From Prevotella sp. (lineage in GTDB: Bacteria; Bacteroidota; Bacteroidia; Bacteroidales; Bacteroidaceae), in assembly GCA_022511045.1 (NCBI GenBank), contig JAFLSF010000015.1:1-41343 (forward strand): a stretch of DNA of 41,343 bases. The letters are read 5' to 3'. The notes beneath the pieces are model-generated. The model searched no databases and was not told the DNA's origin. It worked only from the letters and a program-made list of their open reading frames with translations. The first letter of the stretch is position 1. Each line of letters starts with the position of its first letter. Below, piece by piece: positions 8,216 through 16,150 of this stretch. Made by a program: the position numbers and the translations under genes.

Positions 8216-9025
8216 ATGGCAATAGAGAATGCGATATTTCGCAGGACGGAACTTCTGCTGGGACATGCGGCAGTGGAAGGTTTCTCTCAACGGCGAGTTA
8301 TCATTTTTGGTGTTGGAGGTGTTGGGTCGTGGTGCGCAGAGAGTCTCGTGCGCACAGGCTTTCGACATTTGACCATCGTAGACTCGGACCGTATATGTAT
8401 TACAAATATTAACCGACAGTTGATGGCAACAACAAAGACTGTCGGGCAGGTGAAAGTAGAAGCGTTGAAAGAACGTCTGCTTTCAATCAATCCCTCTGCC
8501 AATATAACAGCGATACAGCAAATATTCTCGGAAGATACGGCAGATAGTTTTACCCTTGACGGTTATGACTATATCATTGATGCAATAGACTCTTTGAAAG
8601 ACAAGGCATTGCTTATCGAGATGGCTTGTCAGACAAAGGCTGTTCTTTTCTCATCAATGGGGGCTGCATTGAAACAAGACCCTACGAAAATCCAAGTAGC
8701 GGAGTTTTGGAAAGTGAAAGGTGACCCTTTGGCACGGGCTTTGCGTAATCGTTTCAAGAAGCAAAAGCGTTTTCCTAAGCGCAAGTTCCAATGTGTATTC
8801 TCGGACGAACTATTACAGAATCTTGGGCACAATGCTACGTGTGGTACGGAGCAGTGTATGTGTCCCAAGTCAGCACACGGTCCTGGTGACCCATCTCTGA
8901 TGAATCATGAATGGTGCTCGTCTAAAGCACAAATCAATGGAACGCTGGCACATATTACGGCCATTTTTGGTTTTATGCTGGCAGGACTGGTAGTAAAAGA
9001 CGCAATGAAACCGAAAAAGGACTGA
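8216..9025 (+). CDS. tcdA: tRNA threonylcarbamoyladenosine dehydratase
   Basis: This is a ThiF/E1-like adenylating enzyme that cyclises t6A37 of ANN-decoding tRNAs to ct6A. The nucleotide-binding GVGGVGS (32-38) begins a Rossmann fold, followed by the acidic DSDRICITNINRQL motif and DAIDSLKDK. The SSMGAALKQDPTKIQVAEFWKVKGDPLARALRNRFKK block is typical of TcdA rather than ThiF or MoeB. A C-terminal region rich in cysteine (CGTEQCMCPKSA ... EWCSSK, about 200-240) is notable and might bind a metal. It begins 10 bp after the DUF4293 stop and ends the bamD operon; a shared terminator hairpin follows. Confidence 0.92.
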   Translation: MAIENAIFRRTELLLGHAAVEGFSQRRVIIFGVGGVGSWCAESLVRTGFRHLTIVDSDRICITNINRQLMATTKTVGQVKVEALKERLLSINPSANITAIQQIFSEDTADSFTLDGYDYIIDAIDSLKDKALLIEMACQTKAVLFSSMGAALKQDPTKIQVAEFWKVKGDPLARALRNRFKKQKRFPKRKFQCVFSDELLQNLGHNATCGTEQCMCPKSAHGPGDPSLMNHEWCSSKAQINGTLAHITAIFGFMLAGLVVKDAMKPKKD

Positions 9026-9090
9026 TGGTTATGCCTTACTTGTAACATAACAACTAATCTGATAATAATTAAAGGTAGTGACTTAAACAA

Positions 9091-9121
9091 GAAATCCACA
9101 ATTGCAATGATTGTGGATTTC
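9091..9121. terminator. Bidirectional terminator between tcdA and rpiB
   Basis: A perfect 12-bp inverted repeat, GAAATCCACAAT (9091-9102) and ATTGTGGATTTC (9110-9121), with a 7-nt loop lies between two convergent genes. T-rich sequence follows on the plus strand, and the A run on the other side serves the minus strand only weakly. Confidence 0.85.
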
Positions 9122-9145
9122 TTTATGTATGTGCCGTAGGGCTGT

Positions 9146-9589
9146 TTATTCCTGGACAGGAATCTTCTCAACACGCTTCTGATGACGACCAGCCTCAAAA
9201 GTTGTCTTAAAGAACTCGTCCATAATCTGACCTGCAGTGTTATTGTCAATGAAACGTCCAGGGAGCACAAGTACGTTGGCATCGTTGTGCTGACGAGTCA
9301 TATGAGCAATCTCTGCACACCAAGCCAAACCAGCACGAATACCTGCATGCTTGTTCAGTGTGATAGCCATTCCTTCACCGCTGCCACAGATGGCGATACC
9401 AGGATAGACGTCGCCGTTCTCAATGCCTTGAGCCAGTTCATGGGCGAAGTCGGGATAGTCAACTGAGGCATCACTCCATGTGCCGTAGTCCTTTACTTGA
9501 TAACCATGCTCCTCGAGATACATGAGCACATACTTCTTGAGAGGATAACCCGCGTGGTCGCAGGCCACGCCAACTGTCTTTACTTCCAT
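9146..9589 (-). CDS. rpiB: Ribose-5-phosphate isomerase B
   Basis: It interconverts ribose 5-phosphate and ribulose 5-phosphate in the pentose phosphate pathway. The 147-residue protein has the LacAB/RpiB signature: ACDHAGYPLK (Asp11, His12), DYGTWSDASVDYPDFAH, the active-site ICGSGEGM with Cys68, and NKHAGIRAGLAW. It follows transketolase by 53 bp in the same direction, so the two pentose phosphate enzymes are probably co-transcribed. The RpiB family also contains allose-phosphate isomerases; the tkt neighbour favours ribose. Confidence 0.95.
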   Translation of the reverse strand: MEVKTVGVACDHAGYPLKKYVLMYLEEHGYQVKDYGTWSDASVDYPDFAHELAQGIENGDVYPGIAICGSGEGMAITLNKHAGIRAGLAWCAEIAHMTRQHNDANVLVLPGRFIDNNTAGQIMDEFFKTTFEAGRHQKRVEKIPVQE

Positions 9590-9642
9590 AATTGTTCAGT
9601 ATTGAATGTTAATATTTTTAATGATTCTTCTTTCGCAATGTC

Positions 9643-11655
9643 TTAGGCCAAAAGCTTTTTAACCTGCTCGTAAACATTCTGGCCCGTATAGCCTAACTTC
9701 TCGTCAAGTACCTTGTACGGAGCAGAGAAACCGAAACTTCCTAATCCCCATACACTACCATTTGCGCCAACAAGTCCTTCGAGTGTGACAGGTAGACCCG
9801 CCGTCATGCCAAATTTCTTCTTGTCAGCAGGCAACACGCTCTCTTGGTATTCTTTCGACTGAGAGCGGAAAAGTCCTTCTGAAGGAACGCTAACAACACG
9901 CACCTTGATACCATCCTCACGCAACAGCTTGGCACCAGCCTCAAGCGTGGATACCTCGGAACCACTGGCCAGCAAGATGACGTCGTAGTCGGCATCAGAC
10001 CCAGCCACAACATAAGCTCCTTTTGCTGCCTGTGTGTAGTCGTTACCCGCTGGCAACATATCGATGTTTTGGCGTGAGAAGATAAGGGCTGTCGGTGTTT
10101 CCGTATTTTCCATAGCCATACGCCAGCAAACAGTGGTTTCTTCAGCATCGGCAGGACGGAGTACAAGTAGGCTGTTCTTACCGTGATGGTTCTTCAACTT
10201 CTCCATCAGTCGAATCTGTGCTTCTTGCTCTACTGGTTCGTGGGTAGGACCATCCTCACCTACACGGAAAGCATCATGGGTCCAGATAAACTTGACGGGT
10301 AGTTCCATCAAGGCTGCCATGCGGACAGCGGGCTTCATATAGTCAGAGAATACAAAGAATGTACCGCAAGCAGGGATGACACCACCATGCAGAGCCATAC
10401 CTATGCAGCAGCAAGCCATTGTCAACTCAGCAACACCAGCCTGGAAGAAAGCACCAGAGAAGTCACCGCGTACAATGTCGTGCGTTTTCTTGAGGAATCC
10501 GTCAGTCTTGTCGGAGTTCGACAGGTCTGCAGAGGCACAAATCATATTGGGCACTTGCTCGGCAAGTACGCTCAGTACGGTAGCACTTGCACCGCGAGTT
10601 GCAGCACCAGCCTTTTGTTCCACCTTTGCCCAGTCAATCTTCGGAGCTTTTCCGCAGAACCACTCTGCCATTTGCTGTGCTTTATCGGGATTGTTCTTAG
10701 CCCATTCCGCCTGCTCAGCCTTACGCTGTGCAACAATCTTTTTCAATTCCTCACGACGGCGCGCATACAACTCCTCCACTTCGGGGAATATCTGGAAAGG
10801 ATTCTCTGGGTCTGCACCCAAGTTTTTCATAGTATTGATATAAGCATCGCCACCCAGAGGTGCACCATGCGTGGCGCAATTCTTTTCGTAGCTACTATTG
10901 TCGGCCTTGCGAGCACCCTTACCCATGATGCAATGCCCAATGATGAGGGACGGACGAGACTGCTCCTTCTGGGCATTTCTGATGGCCTCACGAATCTGGT
11001 CAATATCGTGTCCGTCAATTTTTTGTACGTACCATCCCCATGCCTCATATTTCTTGGCTGTGTCCTCACATGTCACGACATCAGTGGTGGTAGACAGCTG
11101 GATGTCATTAGCATCATAGAACATAATCAAGTTATCGAGTCCCAAATTACCAGCAATACGGCCTGCACCCTGTGAAATCTCCTCTTGCACACCACCGTCA
11201 GAGATATAGGCATAAATCGTCTGTCCCATCACATCACCCAAGCGAGCTTTTAGGAACTTAGCAGCAATAGCAGCACCTACGGCAAAGGTATGTCCCTGTC
11301 CCAACGGACCAGAGGTGTTCTCTATGCCACGCTCTATCTCGCGCTCTGGATGTCCAGGAGTTACAGAACCCCATTGGCGCAGTTGTTTCAAGTCCTCAAG
11401 GGTGAATTTACCGATAAGACAGAGTTGGCTGTAGAGCATCGGAGCCATGTGTCCTGGGTCGAGGAAGAAACGGTCGCGGGCTTCCCAAGCAGGGTTCTCG
11501 GGGTCATAAACCAAAAATTCTGAATACAAGGTGTTAATGAAATCAGCACCGCCCATAGCACCACCAGGGTGTCCAGATTTTGCTTTCTCAACCATTGATG
11601 CAGCTAAAATACGGATGTTATCGGCTGCACGGCTCATGATTTTGTTGTCGTTCAT
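9643..11655 (-). CDS. tkt: Transketolase
   Basis: This is a thiamine-diphosphate enzyme that moves two-carbon ketol units between sugar phosphates in the non-oxidative pentose phosphate pathway. Its 670 residues are the usual full length. It shows the N-terminal KSGHPGGAMGGADF motif, the TPP-binding stretch ISDGGVQEEISQGAGRIAGNLGLDNLI split by its GD-like core, the HDAFRVGEDGPTHEPVEQ motif of the pyrimidine domain, and a C-terminal domain starting near LLASGSEVSTLEAG. The promoter box TATATTTG lies 51 bp upstream. It is transcribed with rpiB. Confidence 0.97.
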   Translation of the reverse strand: MNDNKIMSRAADNIRILAASMVEKAKSGHPGGAMGGADFINTLYSEFLVYDPENPAWEARDRFFLDPGHMAPMLYSQLCLIGKFTLEDLKQLRQWGSVTPGHPEREIERGIENTSGPLGQGHTFAVGAAIAAKFLKARLGDVMGQTIYAYISDGGVQEEISQGAGRIAGNLGLDNLIMFYDANDIQLSTTTDVVTCEDTAKKYEAWGWYVQKIDGHDIDQIREAIRNAQKEQSRPSLIIGHCIMGKGARKADNSSYEKNCATHGAPLGGDAYINTMKNLGADPENPFQIFPEVEELYARRREELKKIVAQRKAEQAEWAKNNPDKAQQMAEWFCGKAPKIDWAKVEQKAGAATRGASATVLSVLAEQVPNMICASADLSNSDKTDGFLKKTHDIVRGDFSGAFFQAGVAELTMACCCIGMALHGGVIPACGTFFVFSDYMKPAVRMAALMELPVKFIWTHDAFRVGEDGPTHEPVEQEAQIRLMEKLKNHHGKNSLLVLRPADAEETTVCWRMAMENTETPTALIFSRQNIDMLPAGNDYTQAAKGAYVVAGSDADYDVILLASGSEVSTLEAGAKLLREDGIKVRVVSVPSEGLFRSQSKEYQESVLPADKKKFGMTAGLPVTLEGLVGANGSVWGLGSFGFSAPYKVLDEKLGYTGQNVYEQVKKLLA

Positions 11656-11705
11656 ATATCGATATACTGTTTAAAGGTTAAATATCTAAATTGCAATTTC
11701 ACTTG

Positions 11706-11713
11706 CAAATATA
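11706..11713 (-). promoter_or_regulatory. -7 element of the tkt–rpiB operon
   Basis: TATATTTG on the minus strand matches TAnnTTTG. A TTG lies about 22 bp further upstream, slightly beyond the usual spacing. The leader to the tkt ATG would be about 46 nt. Confidence 0.55.
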
Positions 11714-11775
11714 CTCATTTATTTTCATATAACAGCAACTTTCTTCAAATTTTTCGTCTTTTTTATTTATTTCAT

Positions 11776-11806
11776 TTTGCCTTTCTCCCACTTATTCGTA
11801 CCTTTG
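11776..11806 (+). promoter_or_regulatory. Consensus promoter of nspC, leaderless
   Basis: TTTG at 11776-11779, a 19-bp spacer and TACCTTTG at 11799-11806 make a full-consensus Bacteroidetes promoter. The GTG start codon of nspC is at 11812, so the expected transcription start coincides with it to within about two bases. Confidence 0.75.
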
Positions 11807-11811
11807 CACCT

Positions 11812-12933
11812 GTGAATACACCTGTTTATATTATAGAAGAGGAGAAGCTGAGGAGCAATCTGTCGTTAATCAGCGATGTGGCGCAACGTACGGACTCCGA
11901 ATGGATTTTAGCTTTCAAGGCCTTTGCCCTATGGAAGACGTTCCCCATTTTTCGCGAATATATTCATAGTACCACAGCCAGTTCCCTCAGCGAGGCACGG
12001 TTGGCATTGGAGGAGTTTGGCGCAAGGGCGCATACCTATTCGCCAGCCTATAAAGACGACGAGTTCGACGACATTGTGCGTTGCTCGAGCCACCTGACTT
12101 TCAACTCTTTGACACAATATGAGCGTTTCCATCATAGGGCAAGGGAGTGTTCGTTGGGATTGCGCGTCAATCCAGAGTATTCTGAAGTAGGAACCTTGCT
12201 TTATAATCCTTGTGCTCCTGGTACCCGTTTTGGCGTCACTGCTGATAAATTGCCAGCACAACTGCCGTCCGACCTTCGCGGCTTTCATTGTCATTGTCAT
12301 TGTGAGAGTGGTTCTGACGTCTTTGAGCGAACCCTACAACATATCGAGGAGAAATTCAGCAAATGGTTTCCCCAATTGGAGTGGATTAACTTCGGAGGCG
12401 GACATCTGGTGACTCGTAGCGATTATGACGTAGAGCGGCTTGTACATCTGATGCAGGAATTCCGTCGCCGTTATCCGAACCTAAAAGTTATATTTGAGCC
12501 AGGAAGCGCATTTGCTTGGCAAACAGGTACTTTGGTTGCCAGCATTGTAGATATTGTCGAAGATAAAAATATCCGTACAGCCATCCTTGATGTTAGTTTC
12601 ACTTGTCACATGCCCGATTGTCTCGAGATGCCCTATTTCCCAGAAGTTCGCGGAGCAGAGCACATCGACGAAGCTCAGAATGCGACGAGCTATGACTACC
12701 GTTTAGGCGGCAACAGTTGTCTTAGTGGCGATTTCATGGGCTTGTGGCGTTTTGACCACGAGTTACAGATAGGCGAACAGATAGTCTTTGAGGACATGAT
12801 ACACTATACCACAGTCAAGACGAACACTTTTAATGGGATAACCCATCCCTCTATAGCTATGCTTTGTCAGGACGGAACGCTAAAGATGCTGCGCCAGTTC
12901 ACTTATGAAGACTATCGCGATAGAATGGACTAA
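11812..12933 (+). CDS. nspC: Carboxynorspermidine/carboxyspermidine decarboxylase
   Basis: This is a PLP-dependent, alanine-racemase-fold decarboxylase making (nor)spermidine from the carboxy precursor. Its 373 residues start NTPVYIIEEEKLRSNL, typical of NspC. The PLP lysine is in AFKAFALWK (about 36), and HCHCES (about 165), NFGGGHL, FEPGSAFAW and GNSCLSGDFMG are family motifs. The only plausible start is the GTG at 11812; no in-frame ATG occurs before residue ~300 and the reading frame must begin here to keep the conserved N-terminus. The dehydrogenase partner gene is not in the window. truA follows 20 bp later. Confidence 0.92.
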   Translation: MNTPVYIIEEEKLRSNLSLISDVAQRTDSEWILAFKAFALWKTFPIFREYIHSTTASSLSEARLALEEFGARAHTYSPAYKDDEFDDIVRCSSHLTFNSLTQYERFHHRARECSLGLRVNPEYSEVGTLLYNPCAPGTRFGVTADKLPAQLPSDLRGFHCHCHCESGSDVFERTLQHIEEKFSKWFPQLEWINFGGGHLVTRSDYDVERLVHLMQEFRRRYPNLKVIFEPGSAFAWQTGTLVASIVDIVEDKNIRTAILDVSFTCHMPDCLEMPYFPEVRGAEHIDEAQNATSYDYRLGGNSCLSGDFMGLWRFDHELQIGEQIVFEDMIHYTTVKTNTFNGITHPSIAMLCQDGTLKMLRQFTYEDYRDRMD

Positions 12934-12953
12934 ACGTTAAACTGCAAAAGATA

Positions 12954-13685
12954 ATGCGCTATTTCATTTGGTTTAGTTACGATGGCACGCGCTATCACGG
13001 ATGGCAGATTCAGCCCAATGGCATTACCGTGCAGAGCGAGTTGGAGCGTTGTCTGTCGCTGTTGCTACGCCAGAAAATCAGCGTGACGGGAGCGGGTCGC
13101 ACAGATACGGGAGTTCATGCCCGACGAATGGCGGCACACTTTGATATAGAGCAGTTGCCCATGCGCGAGCAGGATTTAACTCACAAGCTCAACGGACTCT
13201 TGCCCCAAGATATTGGCGTATATGTCATAGAGCAGGTTAGCAACGACCTTCATGCCCGCTTCTCTGCCGTTTCGCGTACCTACCACTATTATGTTCATAC
13301 GCAGAAAACTCCTTTCTCACGCCAATATTCGCTGGAACTGCATTACCAGTTGAACTATCAGTTAATGAACGAAGCTGGCCGCATCCTTATGGAGTACGAC
13401 GACTTCGGCTCATTCTGCAAAGCTGGAAGCGACGTGAAAACCACTATTTGTCATGTGACGCATGCCCAGTGGCATAAACTATCCGATACGTCGTGGTATT
13501 TCCGAATAACGGCCAACCGTTTCCTGCGCAACATGGTACGTGCCGTAGTGGGAACACTGGTAGAGGTAGGACGAGGTAAGATGACGCTTGACGAATTCCG
13601 CCAAGTGATAGAGGGCGGCCGCCGTACACAGGCTGGCGAATCCATGCCCGCCAAAGCCCTGTTTCTGGAAGATGTTGTGTATTAA
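12954..13685 (+). CDS. truA: tRNA pseudouridine(38-40) synthase
   Basis: It isomerises uridines 38-40 in the tRNA anticodon stem. The 243-residue protein shows the RYFIWFSYDGTRYHGWQIQ start, the catalytic GAGRTDTGVHA with Asp51, the FSAVSRTYHYYV and YDDFGSFCKAGSD segments, and the C-terminal NRFLRNMVRAVVGTLVEVG. It is probably co-transcribed with nspC. Its TAA stop is followed directly, with no spacer, by the 22-bp tandem repeat array. Confidence 0.96.
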   Translation: MRYFIWFSYDGTRYHGWQIQPNGITVQSELERCLSLLLRQKISVTGAGRTDTGVHARRMAAHFDIEQLPMREQDLTHKLNGLLPQDIGVYVIEQVSNDLHARFSAVSRTYHYYVHTQKTPFSRQYSLELHYQLNYQLMNEAGRILMEYDDFGSFCKAGSDVKTTICHVTHAQWHKLSDTSWYFRITANRFLRNMVRAVVGTLVEVGRGKMTLDEFRQVIEGGRRTQAGESMPAKALFLEDVVY

Positions 13686-13839
13686 GTGCGGACTATCCGG
13701 ACTCACAGTGCGGAGTATGCGCACTCATGGTGCGGACTATCCGGACTCATAGTGCGGAGTATGCACACTCATGGTGTGGACTATCCTCACTCCGTTCGCG
13801 CCCTATCCTCGTCTTTGTTGAGGCCTATACTCGATGGTG
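13686..13839. repeat. 22-bp tandem repeat array at the truA 3' end
   Basis: Seven 22-bp units in exact register start at the base after the truA stop: 13686, 13708, 13730, 13752, 13774, 13796 and 13818. The first four are nearly identical, alternating GTGCGGACTATCCGGACTCA and GTGCGGAGTATGCGCACTCA. Units five to seven decay but keep CTATCC or CTATAC at the same register. Each unit contains a short dyad (GTGCG..CGCAC or TGCGGA..TCCG). A related lone core, GGATAGTC, occurs inverted at 13881-13888 just beyond the 3' end of the convergent kinase gene. The stretch 13686-13898 otherwise holds no gene. Confidence 0.9.
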
Positions 13840-13898
13840 ACTTTAAGGGAGCGTGCGTCCGTCTTTCTAAAACCATTGCAGGATAGTCGTGGCGAACC

Positions 13899-15710
13899 TT
13901 ATGAATTGTTGGGGATGGAAAGTGTTATGCGCACACCGTCGCGATAGGTTTTGTCGATAGAGAGTGTTCCTTTCAAGTGGGTGGCTATCTTGCGACTCAT
14001 GGGCAGACCAATGCCAAGACCTTGCTTGAAGGTGTCTATCTTGTAGAACTGCTCGAATACTTTCTCATGGAGTTCCTCGGGGATGCCTATACCAGTATCT
14101 GTTACGACGAAGTTCACGTTGCCACTCTTGGCATCTTGGCTGACGGAGAATGTGATATGTCCCTCGTCGGTGAACTTTAGGGCGTTACCATACACCTGCC
14201 TGATAATGTGCTCGAGACCATCTCGGTTACTCTTTAAGATGAAGCCCTTTGGCAGGTTGTAGTCAAGATGAAGTTCTACAAGACCCGTATTGTTTCTCAC
14301 TTCCGCCATGTGCATGATATAGTGGCAGAAGTCGATGACGCTGATGCGGTCGTTGAGATGGTAACGTTCTTTGCTGTTTTCCAAAGAGAATTCCAGTAGA
14401 TTGTTGACGATGTTGCCGATGGCTACAGTGTTCTCGTCTATTGCCTTTAGCGAGGCGTATCGCTCCTCTTGGCTCAGTTCGTAGTCGGGGTCAGCTATAA
14501 TCTTCACGAAGCCTGTGATGATGTTCAGTGGTGTGCGCATCTCATGGCTGATGTGCTGGATGAAGGTTGTCTTCATGCGGTCAGACTCCTGTGCCTTGTC
14601 GAGTGCTATCTCTAATTGTTTCTTTTGGCTCTTGATAAACTTCAGATAGCGGCTACGGGTGACGTAACGCCAAGCCAACAGGCCGAAAGCGATTAGCATC
14701 AGTCCGATGAACACCAGCATCCAGATTTCTCGCTCGCGGTCGGTTTCAGCTTGCAGTCTGTTCATGCCCATCGTGACGTTCAGCTCGTTGATATTGTCAT
14801 GGATGACTTGGTTGTTGAGCGAGTCTTGCAAATGTATTCGCTGGTATGCGTCTTTCAGTGCCAGATCCTGTCGTCCCATGATTTCATGAATATGCATGGC
14901 AGCATCCTGCATAGTGATGTTAGAAGAGTTCATCGAGTCCAGTTTGCGCAGAGCCTCGTCGGTTTCTCCGTTGACGATGTCCTCGATCAGCTCCAGTCTG
15001 TTCTCCCCATACATGTATTTTGGTGCTTGGGGGCTCTTGATGAAGTCATCGTATTTCTGCTTTGTCTTTCGAAAGTTGTCCCAGTCGCCTTTGTAGAAGT
15101 ATATCTGTGCCTTGTGCGTAAGATATGGCTTGATGAAATGTGGATTGTCTCCAAACTCCTTTTTCAGCCGCTCGTTCCATTGCCATGCTACGTCGGGATT
15201 ATTGACAACATTGACACGTGCCAGACTTGCATAGAGGTTACCGTACAGTGAGTGCATGTCCTCCGTCATGTCTCCCTTGTGCTTGGGGTCAAGGTGGTTA
15301 AGTGCGTCCTCATAGTATTGCGCAGCCATCTGGTTGTTGCCTCGGTGCTCGAAGATGCTGCCCAGTGCTTTGTATACGTAGTTATAGTATTCTGCCTTGT
15401 TACCTTTCGTGCTCTTGATGGCTTCCCTCAGCGCATCCGCTTTTTTGACGGCGTTGGTATGCCGTCCGTTGTTTGCCTCGTATACTATCTCGTTCGACAG
15501 GATGGCATAATACCTGCTCATGTTTCCGTTTTGCTGTGCAATTTTTTGCAGTTTCTCGGAGAGTTCATAGAAGGTGTTGGCACTATCGGGGTCGCTGAGG
15601 TTAAACAGACGGTTGTAACGGTCTAAAAAGGCATCTTCTTTTAGTTTTTGTGCTGGTGCCGCAATTGCTATGAGAAGGCTTACGGCCAAGATTAACATGT
15701 TACGAATCAT
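13899..15710 (-). CDS. TPR-containing membrane sensor histidine kinase
   Basis: This 603-residue protein has a signal peptide (MIRNMLILAVSLLIAIAAPAQ), a helical, TPR-like periplasmic region (about 25-310), one transmembrane helix (about 329-350), then a cytoplasmic HisKA domain with phosphorylatable His389 in ISHEMRTPLN and a HATPase domain (N box GNALKFTDEG, G1 DTGIGIPEE, G2 GLGIGLPMS). No receiver domain is fused and no response regulator gene lies beside it, so it is an orphan here. The signal is unknown. A full-consensus promoter lies at 15746-15776. It converges on truA. Confidence 0.92.
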   Translation of the reverse strand: MIRNMLILAVSLLIAIAAPAQKLKEDAFLDRYNRLFNLSDPDSANTFYELSEKLQKIAQQNGNMSRYYAILSNEIVYEANNGRHTNAVKKADALREAIKSTKGNKAEYYNYVYKALGSIFEHRGNNQMAAQYYEDALNHLDPKHKGDMTEDMHSLYGNLYASLARVNVVNNPDVAWQWNERLKKEFGDNPHFIKPYLTHKAQIYFYKGDWDNFRKTKQKYDDFIKSPQAPKYMYGENRLELIEDIVNGETDEALRKLDSMNSSNITMQDAAMHIHEIMGRQDLALKDAYQRIHLQDSLNNQVIHDNINELNVTMGMNRLQAETDREREIWMLVFIGLMLIAFGLLAWRYVTRSRYLKFIKSQKKQLEIALDKAQESDRMKTTFIQHISHEMRTPLNIITGFVKIIADPDYELSQEERYASLKAIDENTVAIGNIVNNLLEFSLENSKERYHLNDRISVIDFCHYIMHMAEVRNNTGLVELHLDYNLPKGFILKSNRDGLEHIIRQVYGNALKFTDEGHITFSVSQDAKSGNVNFVVTDTGIGIPEELHEKVFEQFYKIDTFKQGLGIGLPMSRKIATHLKGTLSIDKTYRDGVRITLSIPNNS

Positions 15711-15745
15711 GAGGTTTATGGTTTGTTAAGTACTAAAATAGGGTG

Positions 15746-15776
15746 CAAAGGTACGAATTTCCTGGGAACTATACAA
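15746..15776 (-). promoter_or_regulatory. Promoter of the histidine kinase gene
   Basis: On the minus strand TTG (15774-15776), a 20-bp spacer and TACCTTTG (15746-15753) fit the Bacteroidetes consensus. The kinase ATG at 15710 is about 35 bp downstream. Confidence 0.7.
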
Positions 15777-15836
15777 GTTATTTTGCTATTTCCTCATTTA
15801 TTTATCCCGATTTATGTTTATTTCAGAAAATATTCT

Positions 15837-15844
15837 TAACTTTG
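15837..15844 (+). promoter_or_regulatory. -7 element of the DUF721 gene, near-leaderless
   Basis: TAACTTTG ends 8 bp before the ATG at 15852, so the predicted leader is only a few bases. No good -33 element is visible. Confidence 0.5.
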
Positions 15845-15851
15845 TGCTCAG

Positions 15852-16142
15852 ATGTTTAAACGTGACGTACAACAGGTAAAGGATTTGGTACTGCGGGTGT
15901 TGCATGAGCGGGGACTGGAAACTCCGCTCTTGCAGAAGCGGCTGGTGGAGGCGTGGCCAAAAATAGCGGGCCCTGTAATAGCCCGCTATACGACGGATGC
16001 GTATATCTATAATCAGACGTTGTATGTACGGCTGTCGAACCCTGCACTACGCAGTGACTTGTCAATGCAACGTCAGGTACTGACGAAGCGGCTGAATGAC
16101 TACGTTGGCGAGCAGGTTATTTGCGACATCCGATTTAAATAG
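15852..16142 (+). CDS. DUF721 domain protein (DciA-like)
   Basis: This 96-residue protein matches the DUF721 pattern: an N-terminal helix (FKRDVQQVKDLVLRVLHERGLE), then EAWPKIAGPVIARYTTDAYIYNQTLYVRLSNPALRSDLSMQRQVLTKRLN and a basic end. DUF721 includes DciA, a DnaB helicase-loading factor, but Bacteroidetes members are minimal forms of unproven function. It is monocistronic, divergent from the histidine kinase, and ends 8 bp from the convergent S41 protease stop. Confidence 0.85.
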   Translation: MFKRDVQQVKDLVLRVLHERGLETPLLQKRLVEAWPKIAGPVIARYTTDAYIYNQTLYVRLSNPALRSDLSMQRQVLTKRLNDYVGEQVICDIRFK

Positions 16143-16150
16143 ACAATATT

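Noticed and set aside
10387..11175. Long open frame opposite the transketolase gene
   Set aside because: It is antisense to a highly conserved enzyme gene and encodes no recognisable motif.
13686..13839. CRISPR array
   Set aside because: Units are back to back with no variable spacers, and no cas genes are present in the window.
13686..13886. Short reading frame through the repeat array
   Set aside because: A 22-bp period is not a multiple of three, so the frame shifts unit by unit and cannot represent a conserved peptide.
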